Shown: positions 26,252 to 35,031 of the stretch, in pieces | Layout: each line of letters opens with the position of its first letter | Numbering within the stretch: the stretch's first letter is position 1 | From: Legionella rowbothamii | GTDB taxonomy: Bacteria; Pseudomonadota; Gammaproteobacteria; Legionellales; Legionellaceae | NCBI RefSeq assembly: GCF_900639985.1 | Contig: NZ_CAAAIM010000001.1 | Location: 1 to 64,000 of the forward strand | Length of the DNA: 64,000 nucleotides | Direction: 5' to 3' | Made by a program: the position numbers and the translations under genes | Notes under the pieces: model-generated | Databases searched by the model: none | Told to the model about the DNA's origin: nothing | Seen by the model: the letters and a program-made list of their open reading frames with translations, nothing else

Positions 26252-27244
26252 ATGGATAAACCACTTTATAAAATTTTACTCATCGAACCCAATGTCAATG
26301 TGGCTCGTAGCATTTTAAGTTGGTTAGAAAACAAAGCGGAAGTAACTCATGTATTGGATATTGACGACTGCAAAAAGAAAGTCGCGATTGCTGATTGGGA
26401 TCTAGTCATTACCGACATGAATTCACCGGAAATGGATGATTTGGATATTACCGTAATGGTAAAAAATGCAAATCCAGAAACCTCATTACTTATTGTTACA
26501 GAAGACAAAAAGGTGGACTTTATTATTTCTGCCATGCAAAATCACGCCGATGGTTTATTTTTTAAACCTCTACAAGAAAACGAATTTGTTTTTAAAGCCT
26601 TGACGTTAGCCGAAGAGTCGAGAAATAGACGTTTAAAAGGGAAAAAAATAGTGCTTGCAATAGGAGCTCATCCTGATGATGTCGAGTTTGGTTGCGCGGG
26701 CACCTTAGCAAAGCATCGAGCTGACGGAGATTCTCTGAATATTCTCACGTTAAGTATGGGGGAGGTTGGAGGGGATTCTTCAATTAGAAAGCAAGAGTCG
26801 CAGCGGGCTTCAGAAATTCAAAATGCGCACTTATTTATGGGACATTTTACTGATACTGATATTAATCATGCAGCGAGCACTATTCAATTTATTGAAAAAA
26901 TAGTGCAAGAAGTACAACCTACACATATTTATACGCATTCATTTCATGACAGTCATCAGGATCATCGTAATGCTCATCAAGCAACGATCACGGCATGCAG
27001 AAAAATCCCCAATTTGTATTGTTACTTATCTCCGTCAAGCACCGTGGATTTTAAACCAAATGTATTTATTAATATTGATAAATTTATCGAGGTTAAATTA
27101 TTGGTGCTGGGCGCTTTTTCAAGCCAATTCAGTATTCGTCCCTATCTTGAACCGGATTTGATCAAGGCAACCGCAAGGTATTGGGGACGTTTTAGTAATT
27201 ATCATTTGGTTGAACCAATGGAGGTCATTAAAGGGCATTCATGA
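26252..27244 (+). CDS. Receiver domain fused to a PIG-L/LmbE-family deacetylase
   Basis: This 330-residue protein starts with a response-regulator receiver (1-120): phospho-acceptor Asp55 (LVITDMNSP), Thr83 and Lys105 (FFKP) are present. The usual acidic pair at the first strand is reduced to Glu12 (IEPN), so phosphorylation may be atypical. A PIG-L domain follows (132-325) with the zinc motif AHPDDVE (139-145) and HQDHRNAH (225-232). PIG-L enzymes deacetylate N-acetylglucosamine-containing substrates. There is no signal peptide, so it would act on cytosolic or membrane-face substrates. It lies 111 nt behind the ATP-grasp gene and ends one base before convergent nadD. I infer a signal-controlled sugar N-deacetylase acting with the upstream polymer genes. 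Confidence 0.85.
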   Translation: MDKPLYKILLIEPNVNVARSILSWLENKAEVTHVLDIDDCKKKVAIADWDLVITDMNSPEMDDLDITVMVKNANPETSLLIVTEDKKVDFIISAMQNHADGLFFKPLQENEFVFKALTLAEESRNRRLKGKKIVLAIGAHPDDVEFGCAGTLAKHRADGDSLNILTLSMGEVGGDSSIRKQESQRASEIQNAHLFMGHFTDTDINHAASTIQFIEKIVQEVQPTHIYTHSFHDSHQDHRNAHQATITACRKIPNLYCYLSPSSTVDFKPNVFINIDKFIEVKLLVLGAFSSQFSIRPYLEPDLIKATARYWGRFSNYHLVEPMEVIKGHS

Positions 27245-27245
27245 G

Positions 27246-27896
27246 TTATTTAAATTCTTCTATCTCATACAATCCTTCGTGTTTAATGTACTGATAGACT
27301 TCTTTAGGGATTTTAAATCCAACATCCTTTCCATTTTTAATCTCTTCGCGAATCATCGTAGAAGAAATCTCATAATGACCCGCATCAAACATAAGTACAG
27401 TACCAGCTTTACTGTTCAACAAGGCCCATTTTTCCTTACATTGATAATTCATTAAGAATTGTTGTATTAGCTCTGGGACTCTATTCTGGACAAATTCATT
27501 ACGATTAATCACCAAAATATTCGCTAAAGTAATAAGTTTGTCCCATTGATGCCATTTAGGCAGTGAAATAAAAGCATCGTAACCAATAATTAACGTAATT
27601 GATGCGCTTGGATATTCGTTTCTAAAGCTTTGTAGTGTCTCGACCATATAGGAGGGGGTATCGCGTTCTATTTCGCGTAAATCTAATTTAAAATGGGGAT
27701 AGTCCTTTATGGCTAATTCGAGCATTTTGATGCGCTGAGCATTACTGGCAAAGGTGGGTGGCTTTATTGTTGGAACTTTGCATGGTAAAAAAAAATAAGT
27801 ATCGAATTTAAAAGAGGATTGAATGCTTAAACTTGTTTGCAAATGTCCATTATGAATCGGATCAAAGGTGCCACCAAAAATTGCTATATGCTCCAT
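27246..27896 (-). CDS. nadD: Nicotinate-nucleotide adenylyltransferase
   Basis: This 216-residue nucleotidyltransferase makes deamido-NAD from nicotinate mononucleotide and ATP. The N-terminal [12 protein letters not shown] carries the HxGH motif, and [12 protein letters not shown] near the C-terminus is the ISSTxIR motif. The length matches E. coli NadD (213). It overlaps holA by 13 nt and closes the leuS-lptE-holA-nadD run that is conserved in gammaproteobacteria. rsfS and rlmH, which often follow, are absent at this site because the convergent deacetylase gene ends one base away. Confidence 0.96.
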   Translation of the reverse strand: MEHIAIFGGTFDPIHNGHLQTSLSIQSSFKFDTYFFLPCKVPTIKPPTFASNAQRIKMLELAIKDYPHFKLDLREIERDTPSYMVETLQSFRNEYPSASITLIIGYDAFISLPKWHQWDKLITLANILVINRNEFVQNRVPELIQQFLMNYQCKEKWALLNSKAGTVLMFDAGHYEISSTMIREEIKNGKDVGFKIPKEVYQYIKHEGLYEIEEFK

Positions 27897-28909
27897 GTGT
27901 CACCTACTAACTTCCCCAGACATAGTGACAGAGCAAGATTTTCCAGTGCATTCCATATTTGGCTGCTAAAACTTGATTTAATGCGCTCATCGATTAGGTA
28001 ACAATATTGGTGCAACCGTTGGAGTTCAGCTCTATTTAACCGTTTGCCGGCTGCTTGATAATGACTAAAACGTTGAGGCCATATTTTTAATTGGCTACAG
28101 GCACTTTTAATATCTACTTGTTGTTGTAGTAAATGAGTGAGCTGAAGCATGAGTCTTACTTCTTGGGCGAGCATCCACAAGATTAAAGTTGCTTCTGTTT
28201 TATTGTTTGCTGCGTGCCTTAAAATTGGAATAGCTTGCGCAGCGTTACCCAATAGGCAAGCTTCCGTTAATTCAAACAAATTATGATCGCATTGATCTGA
28301 TAATTGTTCTTGGGCTTGTTGCACACTGATTTTATCATTTGGCGCGTAGGTTAATATCAACTTCTCAATGACTTGCGCGCAAGCAAGCATATTACCTTGT
28401 GTGTAATGATGAATTACCTCAGGCACTAGAGGGTCGAAGCTAAATGCATTAGCTCTCAGCTGAGTTGCAATCCAACTCTTCATATTCGCAGGATTTAATG
28501 GATAGGCTACCGAAAGAACCACTTGTTCATGTGAGGCTAACCACTGCAATTGTTTTGCAGGTATATTAGGTGCGCGAATGATAATAAAACAGCGCGTATT
28601 AACAGAATTTAAATAGCTGGTGATAATTTTTTTCCCAGTTGCATCCAGTGATTTTTTATCAAAGTAAATATTCAATAAGATGGCGTCGGAAAATAAGGAG
28701 TAGCTATTTGCCTCTTCAAGGACATTATTCCAGTCATCAGCAGATTGAATGGATATGAGTTTTTCATCACACTCATAATCTTTTTTAATAGCAGTTTTTA
28801 TGGTGCTTAATGAATCATCAAGAAGATAAGTATCCTGTCCAATCAGCATATAGAAGGGAGCAATTTTTTTTTGTAGCTGCTGGGCAAGCATTTGCTGTTT
28901 AATTTGCAT
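27884..28909 (-). CDS. holA: DNA polymerase III subunit delta
   Basis: This 341-residue protein of the HolA family (E. coli 343) is part of the clamp loader and opens the beta clamp. It begins [34 protein letters not shown], the usual N-terminus in which the loading wrench binds beta. The C-terminal collar helices are about 215-335. As expected for delta, no P-loop is present. Assignment rests on sequence character plus the diagnostic lptE-holA-nadD order. It begins 11 nt after lptE and overlaps nadD. Confidence 0.93.
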   Translation of the reverse strand: MQIKQQMLAQQLQKKIAPFYMLIGQDTYLLDDSLSTIKTAIKKDYECDEKLISIQSADDWNNVLEEANSYSLFSDAILLNIYFDKKSLDATGKKIITSYLNSVNTRCFIIIRAPNIPAKQLQWLASHEQVVLSVAYPLNPANMKSWIATQLRANAFSFDPLVPEVIHHYTQGNMLACAQVIEKLILTYAPNDKISVQQAQEQLSDQCDHNLFELTEACLLGNAAQAIPILRHAANNKTEATLILWMLAQEVRLMLQLTHLLQQQVDIKSACSQLKIWPQRFSHYQAAGKRLNRAELQRLHQYCYLIDERIKSSFSSQIWNALENLALSLCLGKLVGDTWSI

Positions 28910-28920
28910 AGCATTTCATA

Positions 28921-29442
28921 TTAATTAACAGGCTGAATTCCATTGGTATTTATTTCTACATCACGATGACTGAGTTGGTTAAGCAGCTGAATGGCTGCGT
29001 CTTGCTTCATCTCACTTATTAAAATGGTTTCTTCATCGGTGGAGCCCAGAATACGATCATTGTTTATGGTAATTTGCCGTGTAACTTGAACTTGTTTTGG
29101 TACTTTTAGTATTTTTCCCTTACGGGTTTGCAACATAAATTCAATGAGTAACGTTACCGTAAATTGCCTGGGATTAGTACTTGCACCCACACTCACAATT
29201 TGACGTGAAATAAGCTCTCGGTTAATGATTAACCAGTATTTAGCTAGAGCTGGATCTGATTCCACATGAATATTGTAACCTTCTAATTGAGCCTGAAGTA
29301 TGGAAATGAGCTCTTTATCCTGCTCTTTGGCAACAATTGCAATATCATTGAGCCAGGTAGGTACATTCATCATACCACGTAAATGAAAGCCACATGCACA
29401 GAGCAGGAGGCTTAGCATCAGTGGTATGAATAGTTTTTTCAT
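28921..29442 (-). CDS. lptE: LPS-assembly lipoprotein LptE
   Basis: This 173-residue lipoprotein precursor has a signal peptide with the lipobox LLLCACGFHLRG, in which a Cys near residue 17 becomes lipidated; CGFHLRG is the hallmark start of LptE. It sits in the LptD barrel at the outer membrane and helps insert lipopolysaccharide. The start codon overlaps the leuS stop by one base (TAATG), which indicates coupling. The leuS-lptE-holA order confirms the call. Confidence 0.95.
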   Translation of the reverse strand: MKKLFIPLMLSLLLCACGFHLRGMMNVPTWLNDIAIVAKEQDKELISILQAQLEGYNIHVESDPALAKYWLIINRELISRQIVSVGASTNPRQFTVTLLIEFMLQTRKGKILKVPKQVQVTRQITINNDRILGSTDEETILISEMKQDAAIQLLNQLSHRDVEINTNGIQPVN

Positions 29443-31916
29443 TAGGCCACGACCAGGTTAATCAATTGTCGGTGTGCTACTACAATTGCTTTTTTAACGG
29501 TTTTACCCGTGATAAAATCATGAGCATGTTCTTTTGCTGCCTCAATTAAAACATCTTCAGCGGTATCAACATTTGCCGTAAATTGTGCTCTGAGTTTCCC
29601 ATTAACTTGGACTACAAAATCGACTTCCTCAGTCTTTAATGCGCCCTTATCAACCCTAGGCCAATTGGCGTCAATAATCGCTTTTTCAAAGCCTAATTGC
29701 TGCCATAAATGATGTGCAATATGAGGGGTTATTGGTGCAAGCAAGCGTAGTAAGATACTCATGCTGGAGTGAATAAAGAATTTATCTTCTTCAGTTTCTA
29801 TAGAGTATGCTGAAATTTCATTAAATAGCTTCATGCAACTCGAGACAACTGTATTAAATTGGTTGCGATCATAGTCATGAGTTGCTTGCGCAAGAGTTTG
29901 GTGTACCACATGGCGTGATTTTTTCAAGCGGCTATCTGCCTGCTGCCAGTTCACATGCCCGTTGCCACCAAGGATAATGTCATTGATCTCGACAAACATA
30001 TTAATATGTTGATAGGCATAAGCCCAAACACGCTTTAAGAAACGATGAGCTCCTTCAACTCCTGCATCAGACCATTCAAGTGATTGCTCTGGAGGAGAGG
30101 CGAACATAACAAATAAACGCGCTGTATCTGCTCCATAAGTGTCAATAAGTTGATTTGGATCAACAATATTACCAACAGATTTCGACATTTTATGGCCGTC
30201 TTTTAATACCATACCTTGAGTTAATAACGCTTTAAATGGTTCGTCCGAATTCACTAAACCTTCATCGCGCATCAGCTTATGGAAAAAGCGAGCATAGAGT
30301 AAATGCATGACTGCATGTTCAATTCCACCAACATATTGGTCTACAGGGGTCCAATATTTAGCGCGATCATCTAACATGGCATTTTCTTGGCCTTTACATG
30401 CAAAGCGTGCGTAATACCAGGATGACTCAACAAAGGTGTCAAAGGTATCCGTTTCACGACAAGCATCCTGTCCGCATTTGGGGCAGGGGACATTAACGAA
30501 TTCTGGACACTGAGCTAAGGGTGAGCCTGTGCCAGTAAACGATACATTTTCAGGTAAAACTACAGGCAGATCATAATCTGGAACCGGAACAGTACCACAT
30601 TGTTCACAAAGGATCATTGGAATAGGTGTACCCCAGTATCTTTGTCGGGAAACACCCCAATCACGCAAGCGGTAATTAATAGTTGCTTTACCTGCTTCAT
30701 TTTCTTCAAGGAAGCTAGTAATAGTCGAAATTGCTGCAATTGAATCTATTCCATCAAATTGACCGGAGTTAATTAAAGTACCTTCGCCGGTGTATGCTGA
30801 TTTTTTAAAATCATGATCGACATCACCAGCAGGCTTAATTACTTGCTTGACTGCTAAGTTATATTTTTGCGCAAATTCCCAATCTCTTTGATCATGAGCA
30901 GGAACAGACATTACCGCACCAGAACCGTATTGCATTAATACGAAATTGGCGATCCAGATCGGAAGCTCTTCGCCGGTAATTGGATGAATTGCAGTCATGC
31001 CTGTTGCAATTCCACGCTTTTCCATAGTTGCTAGTTCAGCCTCGGCCATTTTAGTGCCCTGACAGCTGGCAATAAAGTCGGTTACTTCTTGGCTATGAGT
31101 AGCTGCTTCTTTCGCAATAGGGTGATCGCTGGCAACTGCAAGATAGGTTGTGCCCATTAATGTGTCGGGGCGAGTGGTATAGATTTTCAAACGTTTAGGG
31201 TAATTATTTACGTTGAAATGGATTTCTGTTCCTGTGGAACGACCAATCCAATTGCGCTGCATTTGCTTAACTTGAGCAGGCCACTCATCTAAAGTATCCA
31301 AAGAACTTAATAATTCATCGGCATAGGCGGTAATTTTAATAAACCACTGAGAAATTTCTTTTCGTTCAACTAATGCGCCAGAACGCCAACCACGACCATC
31401 AACTACTTGTTCATTTGCAAGTACAGTTTGGTCTACCGGATCCCAGTTAACAACCGCGTTTTTTTTGTAAACTAAACCTTTTTCAAATAAGCGAATAAAA
31501 AACCATTGTTCCCAACGATAGTATTCAGGAGCACAGGTGCAAATTTCACGACGCCAATCATAGGCATTGCCTAAGCGTAAAAATTGCTTTTTCATTGATT
31601 CTATATTTTGTTTAGTCCACTCAGCAGGATGAATGCCATTTTTTATCGCAGCATTCTCGGCTGGTAGGCCAAAGGCATCCCAACCAATTGGCTGCAGTAC
31701 ATTCTTACCTAAGGCCCGTTGATAACGTGCAATCACATCACCAATGGTGTAATTACGAACGTGCCCCATGTGTAATGTTCCACTGGGATAGGGAAACATG
31801 GATAAACAATAGAATTTCTCTTTGTTTAAATCTTCAGAAACATTGAAAGACTGTTTTTTATGCCAATACTGTTGAGCTTGTTCCTCAACTTCTTGTGGTA
31901 TATAGGTATTATCCAT
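29442..31916 (-). CDS. leuS: Leucyl-tRNA synthetase
   Basis: This 824-residue class I aminoacyl-tRNA synthetase has the HIGH-type motif HMGH at 49-52 (PYPSGTLHMGHVRNYT), the KMSKS motif at 576-580, an inserted CP1 editing domain (about 225-415, with TTRPDTLMGTTYLA) and a zinc-ribbon insertion with CEQCGTVP and CPKCGQD. The length is near E. coli LeuS (860). It charges tRNA-Leu and edits misacylated products. It leads the leuS-lptE-holA-nadD transcript. Confidence 0.98.
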   Translation of the reverse strand: MDNTYIPQEVEEQAQQYWHKKQSFNVSEDLNKEKFYCLSMFPYPSGTLHMGHVRNYTIGDVIARYQRALGKNVLQPIGWDAFGLPAENAAIKNGIHPAEWTKQNIESMKKQFLRLGNAYDWRREICTCAPEYYRWEQWFFIRLFEKGLVYKKNAVVNWDPVDQTVLANEQVVDGRGWRSGALVERKEISQWFIKITAYADELLSSLDTLDEWPAQVKQMQRNWIGRSTGTEIHFNVNNYPKRLKIYTTRPDTLMGTTYLAVASDHPIAKEAATHSQEVTDFIASCQGTKMAEAELATMEKRGIATGMTAIHPITGEELPIWIANFVLMQYGSGAVMSVPAHDQRDWEFAQKYNLAVKQVIKPAGDVDHDFKKSAYTGEGTLINSGQFDGIDSIAAISTITSFLEENEAGKATINYRLRDWGVSRQRYWGTPIPMILCEQCGTVPVPDYDLPVVLPENVSFTGTGSPLAQCPEFVNVPCPKCGQDACRETDTFDTFVESSWYYARFACKGQENAMLDDRAKYWTPVDQYVGGIEHAVMHLLYARFFHKLMRDEGLVNSDEPFKALLTQGMVLKDGHKMSKSVGNIVDPNQLIDTYGADTARLFVMFASPPEQSLEWSDAGVEGAHRFLKRVWAYAYQHINMFVEINDIILGGNGHVNWQQADSRLKKSRHVVHQTLAQATHDYDRNQFNTVVSSCMKLFNEISAYSIETEEDKFFIHSSMSILLRLLAPITPHIAHHLWQQLGFEKAIIDANWPRVDKGALKTEEVDFVVQVNGKLRAQFTANVDTAEDVLIEAAKEHAHDFITGKTVKKAIVVAHRQLINLVVA

Positions 31917-32075
31917 GGGTCAATATTATTTAGTAAGTAACTTTAAGATCGCTAAGCATAACTCCTCTTGTCCTTGCCAGCAATAGATAATCGGGTTGCC
32001 ACATGCATAAAAATCTCTTGACATTTTATAGGCATCACGTTAGGAGAACGGGTAAAAGGAGGTTCTTCAGAGCGT

Positions 32076-32149
32076 AGTCCGCCCTAGCGCAGTCTAATGC
32101 GGGACGTTGGGGTACAACCACCTGTATTAGGACTGCCCTAATTCGGACT
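32076..32149. repeat. Degenerate inverted repeats upstream of leuS
   Basis: The outer arms agtccg (32076-32081) and cggact (32144-32149) enclose further imperfect palindromes, including cctgtattag (32121-32130) near ctaattcgg (32138-32146). The inner part looks like a diverged CCCGTATTA-family element. It lies in the 235-base spacer between lnt and leuS. I saw no clear promoter there. Confidence 0.35.
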
Positions 32150-32151
32150 GA

Positions 32152-33684
32152 TTATGCCTTCCTTCGAAAAAACATCAACAAAGTAAATGATAAAAACACC
32201 GCACAAAAGATAAATGTAGGCATTTCACTCCACCTAATCCACGGGGTTATGCCTTCGGCAGGATAAATGCTGCCTTGCAAAATTCCAGCACTGAAGGGAG
32301 GAAGCATTTCGGTTATATCACCACTGGCATTAATTACCGAAGATAGCCCATCATTATTCACTACGACCTGATAGCGGCCTGTAAGGATAGACAAAATCTG
32401 TGCCATTTGCAGTTGCTGATAGCTGGCAAGGGAATGTCCAAACCACCCATTATCACTGATCGAAACAATCCATTGAGCTTCTGGCATTTGCATTCGCAGA
32501 AGATAAGGATAAGCAATTTCATAGCAAATAAGGCTAGCTATTGGATGATTAGCCACCTTAATTAATGACTGGTGAATTTTCCCTGGTACTAAATTGGCAT
32601 CGGGTAAATTAAACCAACGATTAATTGTTTGTAAGGGTTTGGGAATATATTCACCAAAAGGCACCAGTTGTCTCTTTAGCACTTTTCCTTTTCCGGCACC
32701 GAGAGTGATCACTGAATTATAGTAATTAGCTTCACTGTCATTCGTAGGTTGTAATATGCCTAACATGAGGGCACTATTTGCTTTTATGGCCTTCTCATTG
32801 AGTTTATGTAAATATTTATCTAAATAACTGGCGGGAAGGGGTAGTGCTGATTCGGGTAAAATAATTAATTGTTTGCCCAATAGCTTATTGATTGCCTGTT
32901 CATAATGTTTTAACAAATTCCAAAATAATGTTTCATCCCATTTATCCCGCATAGATAAGTTTGCTTGGACTCCACCAATAGTTATGGGCTCTTTTTGCAC
33001 TTGAGTCCAGCTTATATTTTTGAATGCAAAAGGGCTAAGCATCAAGAGGATAAAAACAATTACATAGGCATTGCGTTTGCTGGAGTGTTCTTCCTGCACG
33101 GTAAGCACCAAGAAAGCTGCAAGGAAGGCACATACCAAGCTCAAGCCATAAATTCCTAAAAGTGGAATTAGGAATTTAATTGGAGTATCAATAAGTACAG
33201 TACCTACAAATAACCAAGGAAAGCCACTAAATAACGTTGCCCTCAGATATTCACTGATGCACCATAGAACGGCAAAAAGTACAGCAGATAATAACTTGTT
33301 GAACTTAAATTCCAGAGTTATGAACGAATAAGTAACCAATGCAGGAAAGAGCGATAGATACATAATAAAAACTAAGGTCACTAATCCTGAAAGTAAATAA
33401 TTTAATTGGCCATAGTCGTGAATGCTGACAATAACCCAAGAAACGCCAAAGCCAAAGTACCCGATTCCATAAAAAAAGCCTAGATAAAAACTTTGTTTTT
33501 TAGAACAGTTTTTTAGACTGGCATATAAAAAGGCCAGGCTTAAAATAGTTAATCCTGGCATATGAAAGGGTGCGAAACCTAATGCCGCTACAAGCCCAAG
33601 AATGAGCGTCAATAAATATTTAATATATCCAATGTGTATGGAAGTACCTAGTGGAATGGAATTGGCTAAAGCAGTTTGCTTCAT
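32152..33684 (-). CDS. lnt: Apolipoprotein N-acyltransferase
   Basis: This 510-residue inner-membrane enzyme has seven or eight helices (about 20-220 plus one at 485-508) around a periplasmic nitrilase domain (about 232-475). The catalytic triad is Glu278 (LPESALP), Lys337 (VLKRQLVPFGEY) and Cys387 (SLICYE). It adds the third acyl chain to the N-terminal cysteine of lipoproteins, a prerequisite for Lol sorting. The length equals E. coli Lnt (512). It lies 235 nt upstream of leuS on the same strand and is divergent from the lysine dehydrogenase gene. Confidence 0.96.
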   Translation of the reverse strand: MKQTALANSIPLGTSIHIGYIKYLLTLILGLVAALGFAPFHMPGLTILSLAFLYASLKNCSKKQSFYLGFFYGIGYFGFGVSWVIVSIHDYGQLNYLLSGLVTLVFIMYLSLFPALVTYSFITLEFKFNKLLSAVLFAVLWCISEYLRATLFSGFPWLFVGTVLIDTPIKFLIPLLGIYGLSLVCAFLAAFLVLTVQEEHSSKRNAYVIVFILLMLSPFAFKNISWTQVQKEPITIGGVQANLSMRDKWDETLFWNLLKHYEQAINKLLGKQLIILPESALPLPASYLDKYLHKLNEKAIKANSALMLGILQPTNDSEANYYNSVITLGAGKGKVLKRQLVPFGEYIPKPLQTINRWFNLPDANLVPGKIHQSLIKVANHPIASLICYEIAYPYLLRMQMPEAQWIVSISDNGWFGHSLASYQQLQMAQILSILTGRYQVVVNNDGLSSVINASGDITEMLPPFSAGILQGSIYPAEGITPWIRWSEMPTFIFCAVFLSFTLLMFFRRKA

Positions 33685-33843
33685 ATGCTATCATAAAATT
33701 GGAAAATCATAAGATAAAGGAGTACTGTTTTCAGGTCAAGAAATTTGAAAAGGCTATTTTGAATATAGATTAGCACAGCTCACTTTGCAATTAGCGAGTT
33801 TTTGTGTAGGATTATCCCCGACTTACAATGGAGAGGGATTTAT

Positions 33844-34932
33844 ATGTACAATGTCATGATTACGGGTGCAGGGAAAATTGGTAGTTTAATTGCCTGTTTA
33901 TTAACGGAAAGCGGCTCTTATCAAGTCCATTTAGTCGATGTTGATTTTAATGGGTCTGATGTAAAGCGACTACTCAGTGCTTTACCCAAAGTAAAAACAG
34001 TAGCCTTAGATGTTACTGATGAACAAGCCACAACAGCTTATATGGAAAAGAATAATATTGTGGCGGTTATTTCAAGTTTACCTTACTTCCTAAATACACA
34101 TGTTGCTGCAGCTGCTAAAGCGGCGGGAGCCAATTATTTTGACTTAACTGAAGATACATCGGTTACTGATGCAGTAAAAGCTATCTCTAAAAATGCTGAA
34201 ACTGCCTTTGTTCCTCAGTGTGGATTAGCTCCTGGATTTATTAGTATTGCGGCAAATAGCCTAATGCAAGAATTTGAAGAGTGTCACCATGTTAAAATGC
34301 GTGTGGGCGCATTACCACAAAATGCAAACAATGCATTGCATTACTCATTAACCTGGTCAACTGACGGGGTAATCAATGAGTACGGTAATCTTTGCTATGG
34401 TATTAAATATGGCAAGGAAGTTACTTTATCTCCTCTAGAAGGTTTAGAAGCGATTCAAATTGATGGCTGTGAGTATGAAGCATTTAACACTTCAGGCGGT
34501 CTAGGTAGTTTGGCTGAGCTGTATGCTGGCAAAGTTCATACCATGAACTACAAAACAATGCGCTATCCAGGCCATTGCCAAAAAATGAAGTTCTTAATGA
34601 ATGATTTACGCCTAAATGAAGATAGAGGAACCTTAAAGCGTATTTTAGAAAATGCTATTCCTAAGACTTATCAAGATCTCGTTATCGTTTATGTTACTGT
34701 TGAAGGCATTAAACGTGGTGAGCTGACGGAAAAGAACTATGTGAAGAAAATATACCCACAAGTCATTGCAGGTTTAGAATGGTCTGCAATTCAAGTAAGT
34801 ACGGCCTCTGGTGTTTGTGCTGTAGTTGACCTGGTATTAGGGCAAGCTAATGAATACAAAGGCCTAGTCTATCAAGAAAATTTCCAATTATCGGCAGTAT
34901 TGGAAAACCGCTTTGGCCGTTATTACGCTTAA
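33844..34932 (+). CDS. Saccharopine dehydrogenase-family protein, probable L-lysine 6-dehydrogenase
   Basis: This 362-residue NAD(P)-dependent oxidoreductase has a Rossmann motif GAGKIG at 8-13. The frame can be read from 33802, but the ATG at 33844 is chosen because a GGAGAGGG lies just upstream and MYNVMITGAGKIG is the normal N-terminus. Segments CGLAPGFISI and YKTMRYPGHCQKM are of the lysine 6-dehydrogenase type. The product would be allysine/piperideine-6-carboxylate. The next gene is an ALDH7-type dehydrogenase that would oxidise that product to 2-aminoadipate, which supports the call. A saccharopine-cleaving or carboxynorspermidine activity is the alternative. Confidence 0.75.
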   Translation: MYNVMITGAGKIGSLIACLLTESGSYQVHLVDVDFNGSDVKRLLSALPKVKTVALDVTDEQATTAYMEKNNIVAVISSLPYFLNTHVAAAAKAAGANYFDLTEDTSVTDAVKAISKNAETAFVPQCGLAPGFISIAANSLMQEFEECHHVKMRVGALPQNANNALHYSLTWSTDGVINEYGNLCYGIKYGKEVTLSPLEGLEAIQIDGCEYEAFNTSGGLGSLAELYAGKVHTMNYKTMRYPGHCQKMKFLMNDLRLNEDRGTLKRILENAIPKTYQDLVIVYVTVEGIKRGELTEKNYVKKIYPQVIAGLEWSAIQVSTASGVCAVVDLVLGQANEYKGLVYQENFQLSAVLENRFGRYYA

Positions 34933-34945
34933 GGCTATAACCTAA

Positions 34946-34974
34946 CCCGTATTACGACTATCGTCGTATACGGG
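34946..34974. repeat. Palindrome, CCCGTATTA family
   Basis: The arms cccgtattacgac (34946-34958) and gtcgtatacggg (34963-34974) pair with one bulged base around a 4-nt loop. It lies 13 nt after the dehydrogenase stop and 58 nt before the aldehyde dehydrogenase start. It may attenuate transcription between the two genes. There is no T-run. Confidence 0.6.
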
Positions 34975-35031
34975 CTACAAGCTAAGTCAGTCCCGTTTTA
35001 TTCTATAAAAAGAGTTTTCAAGGAGTTATAC

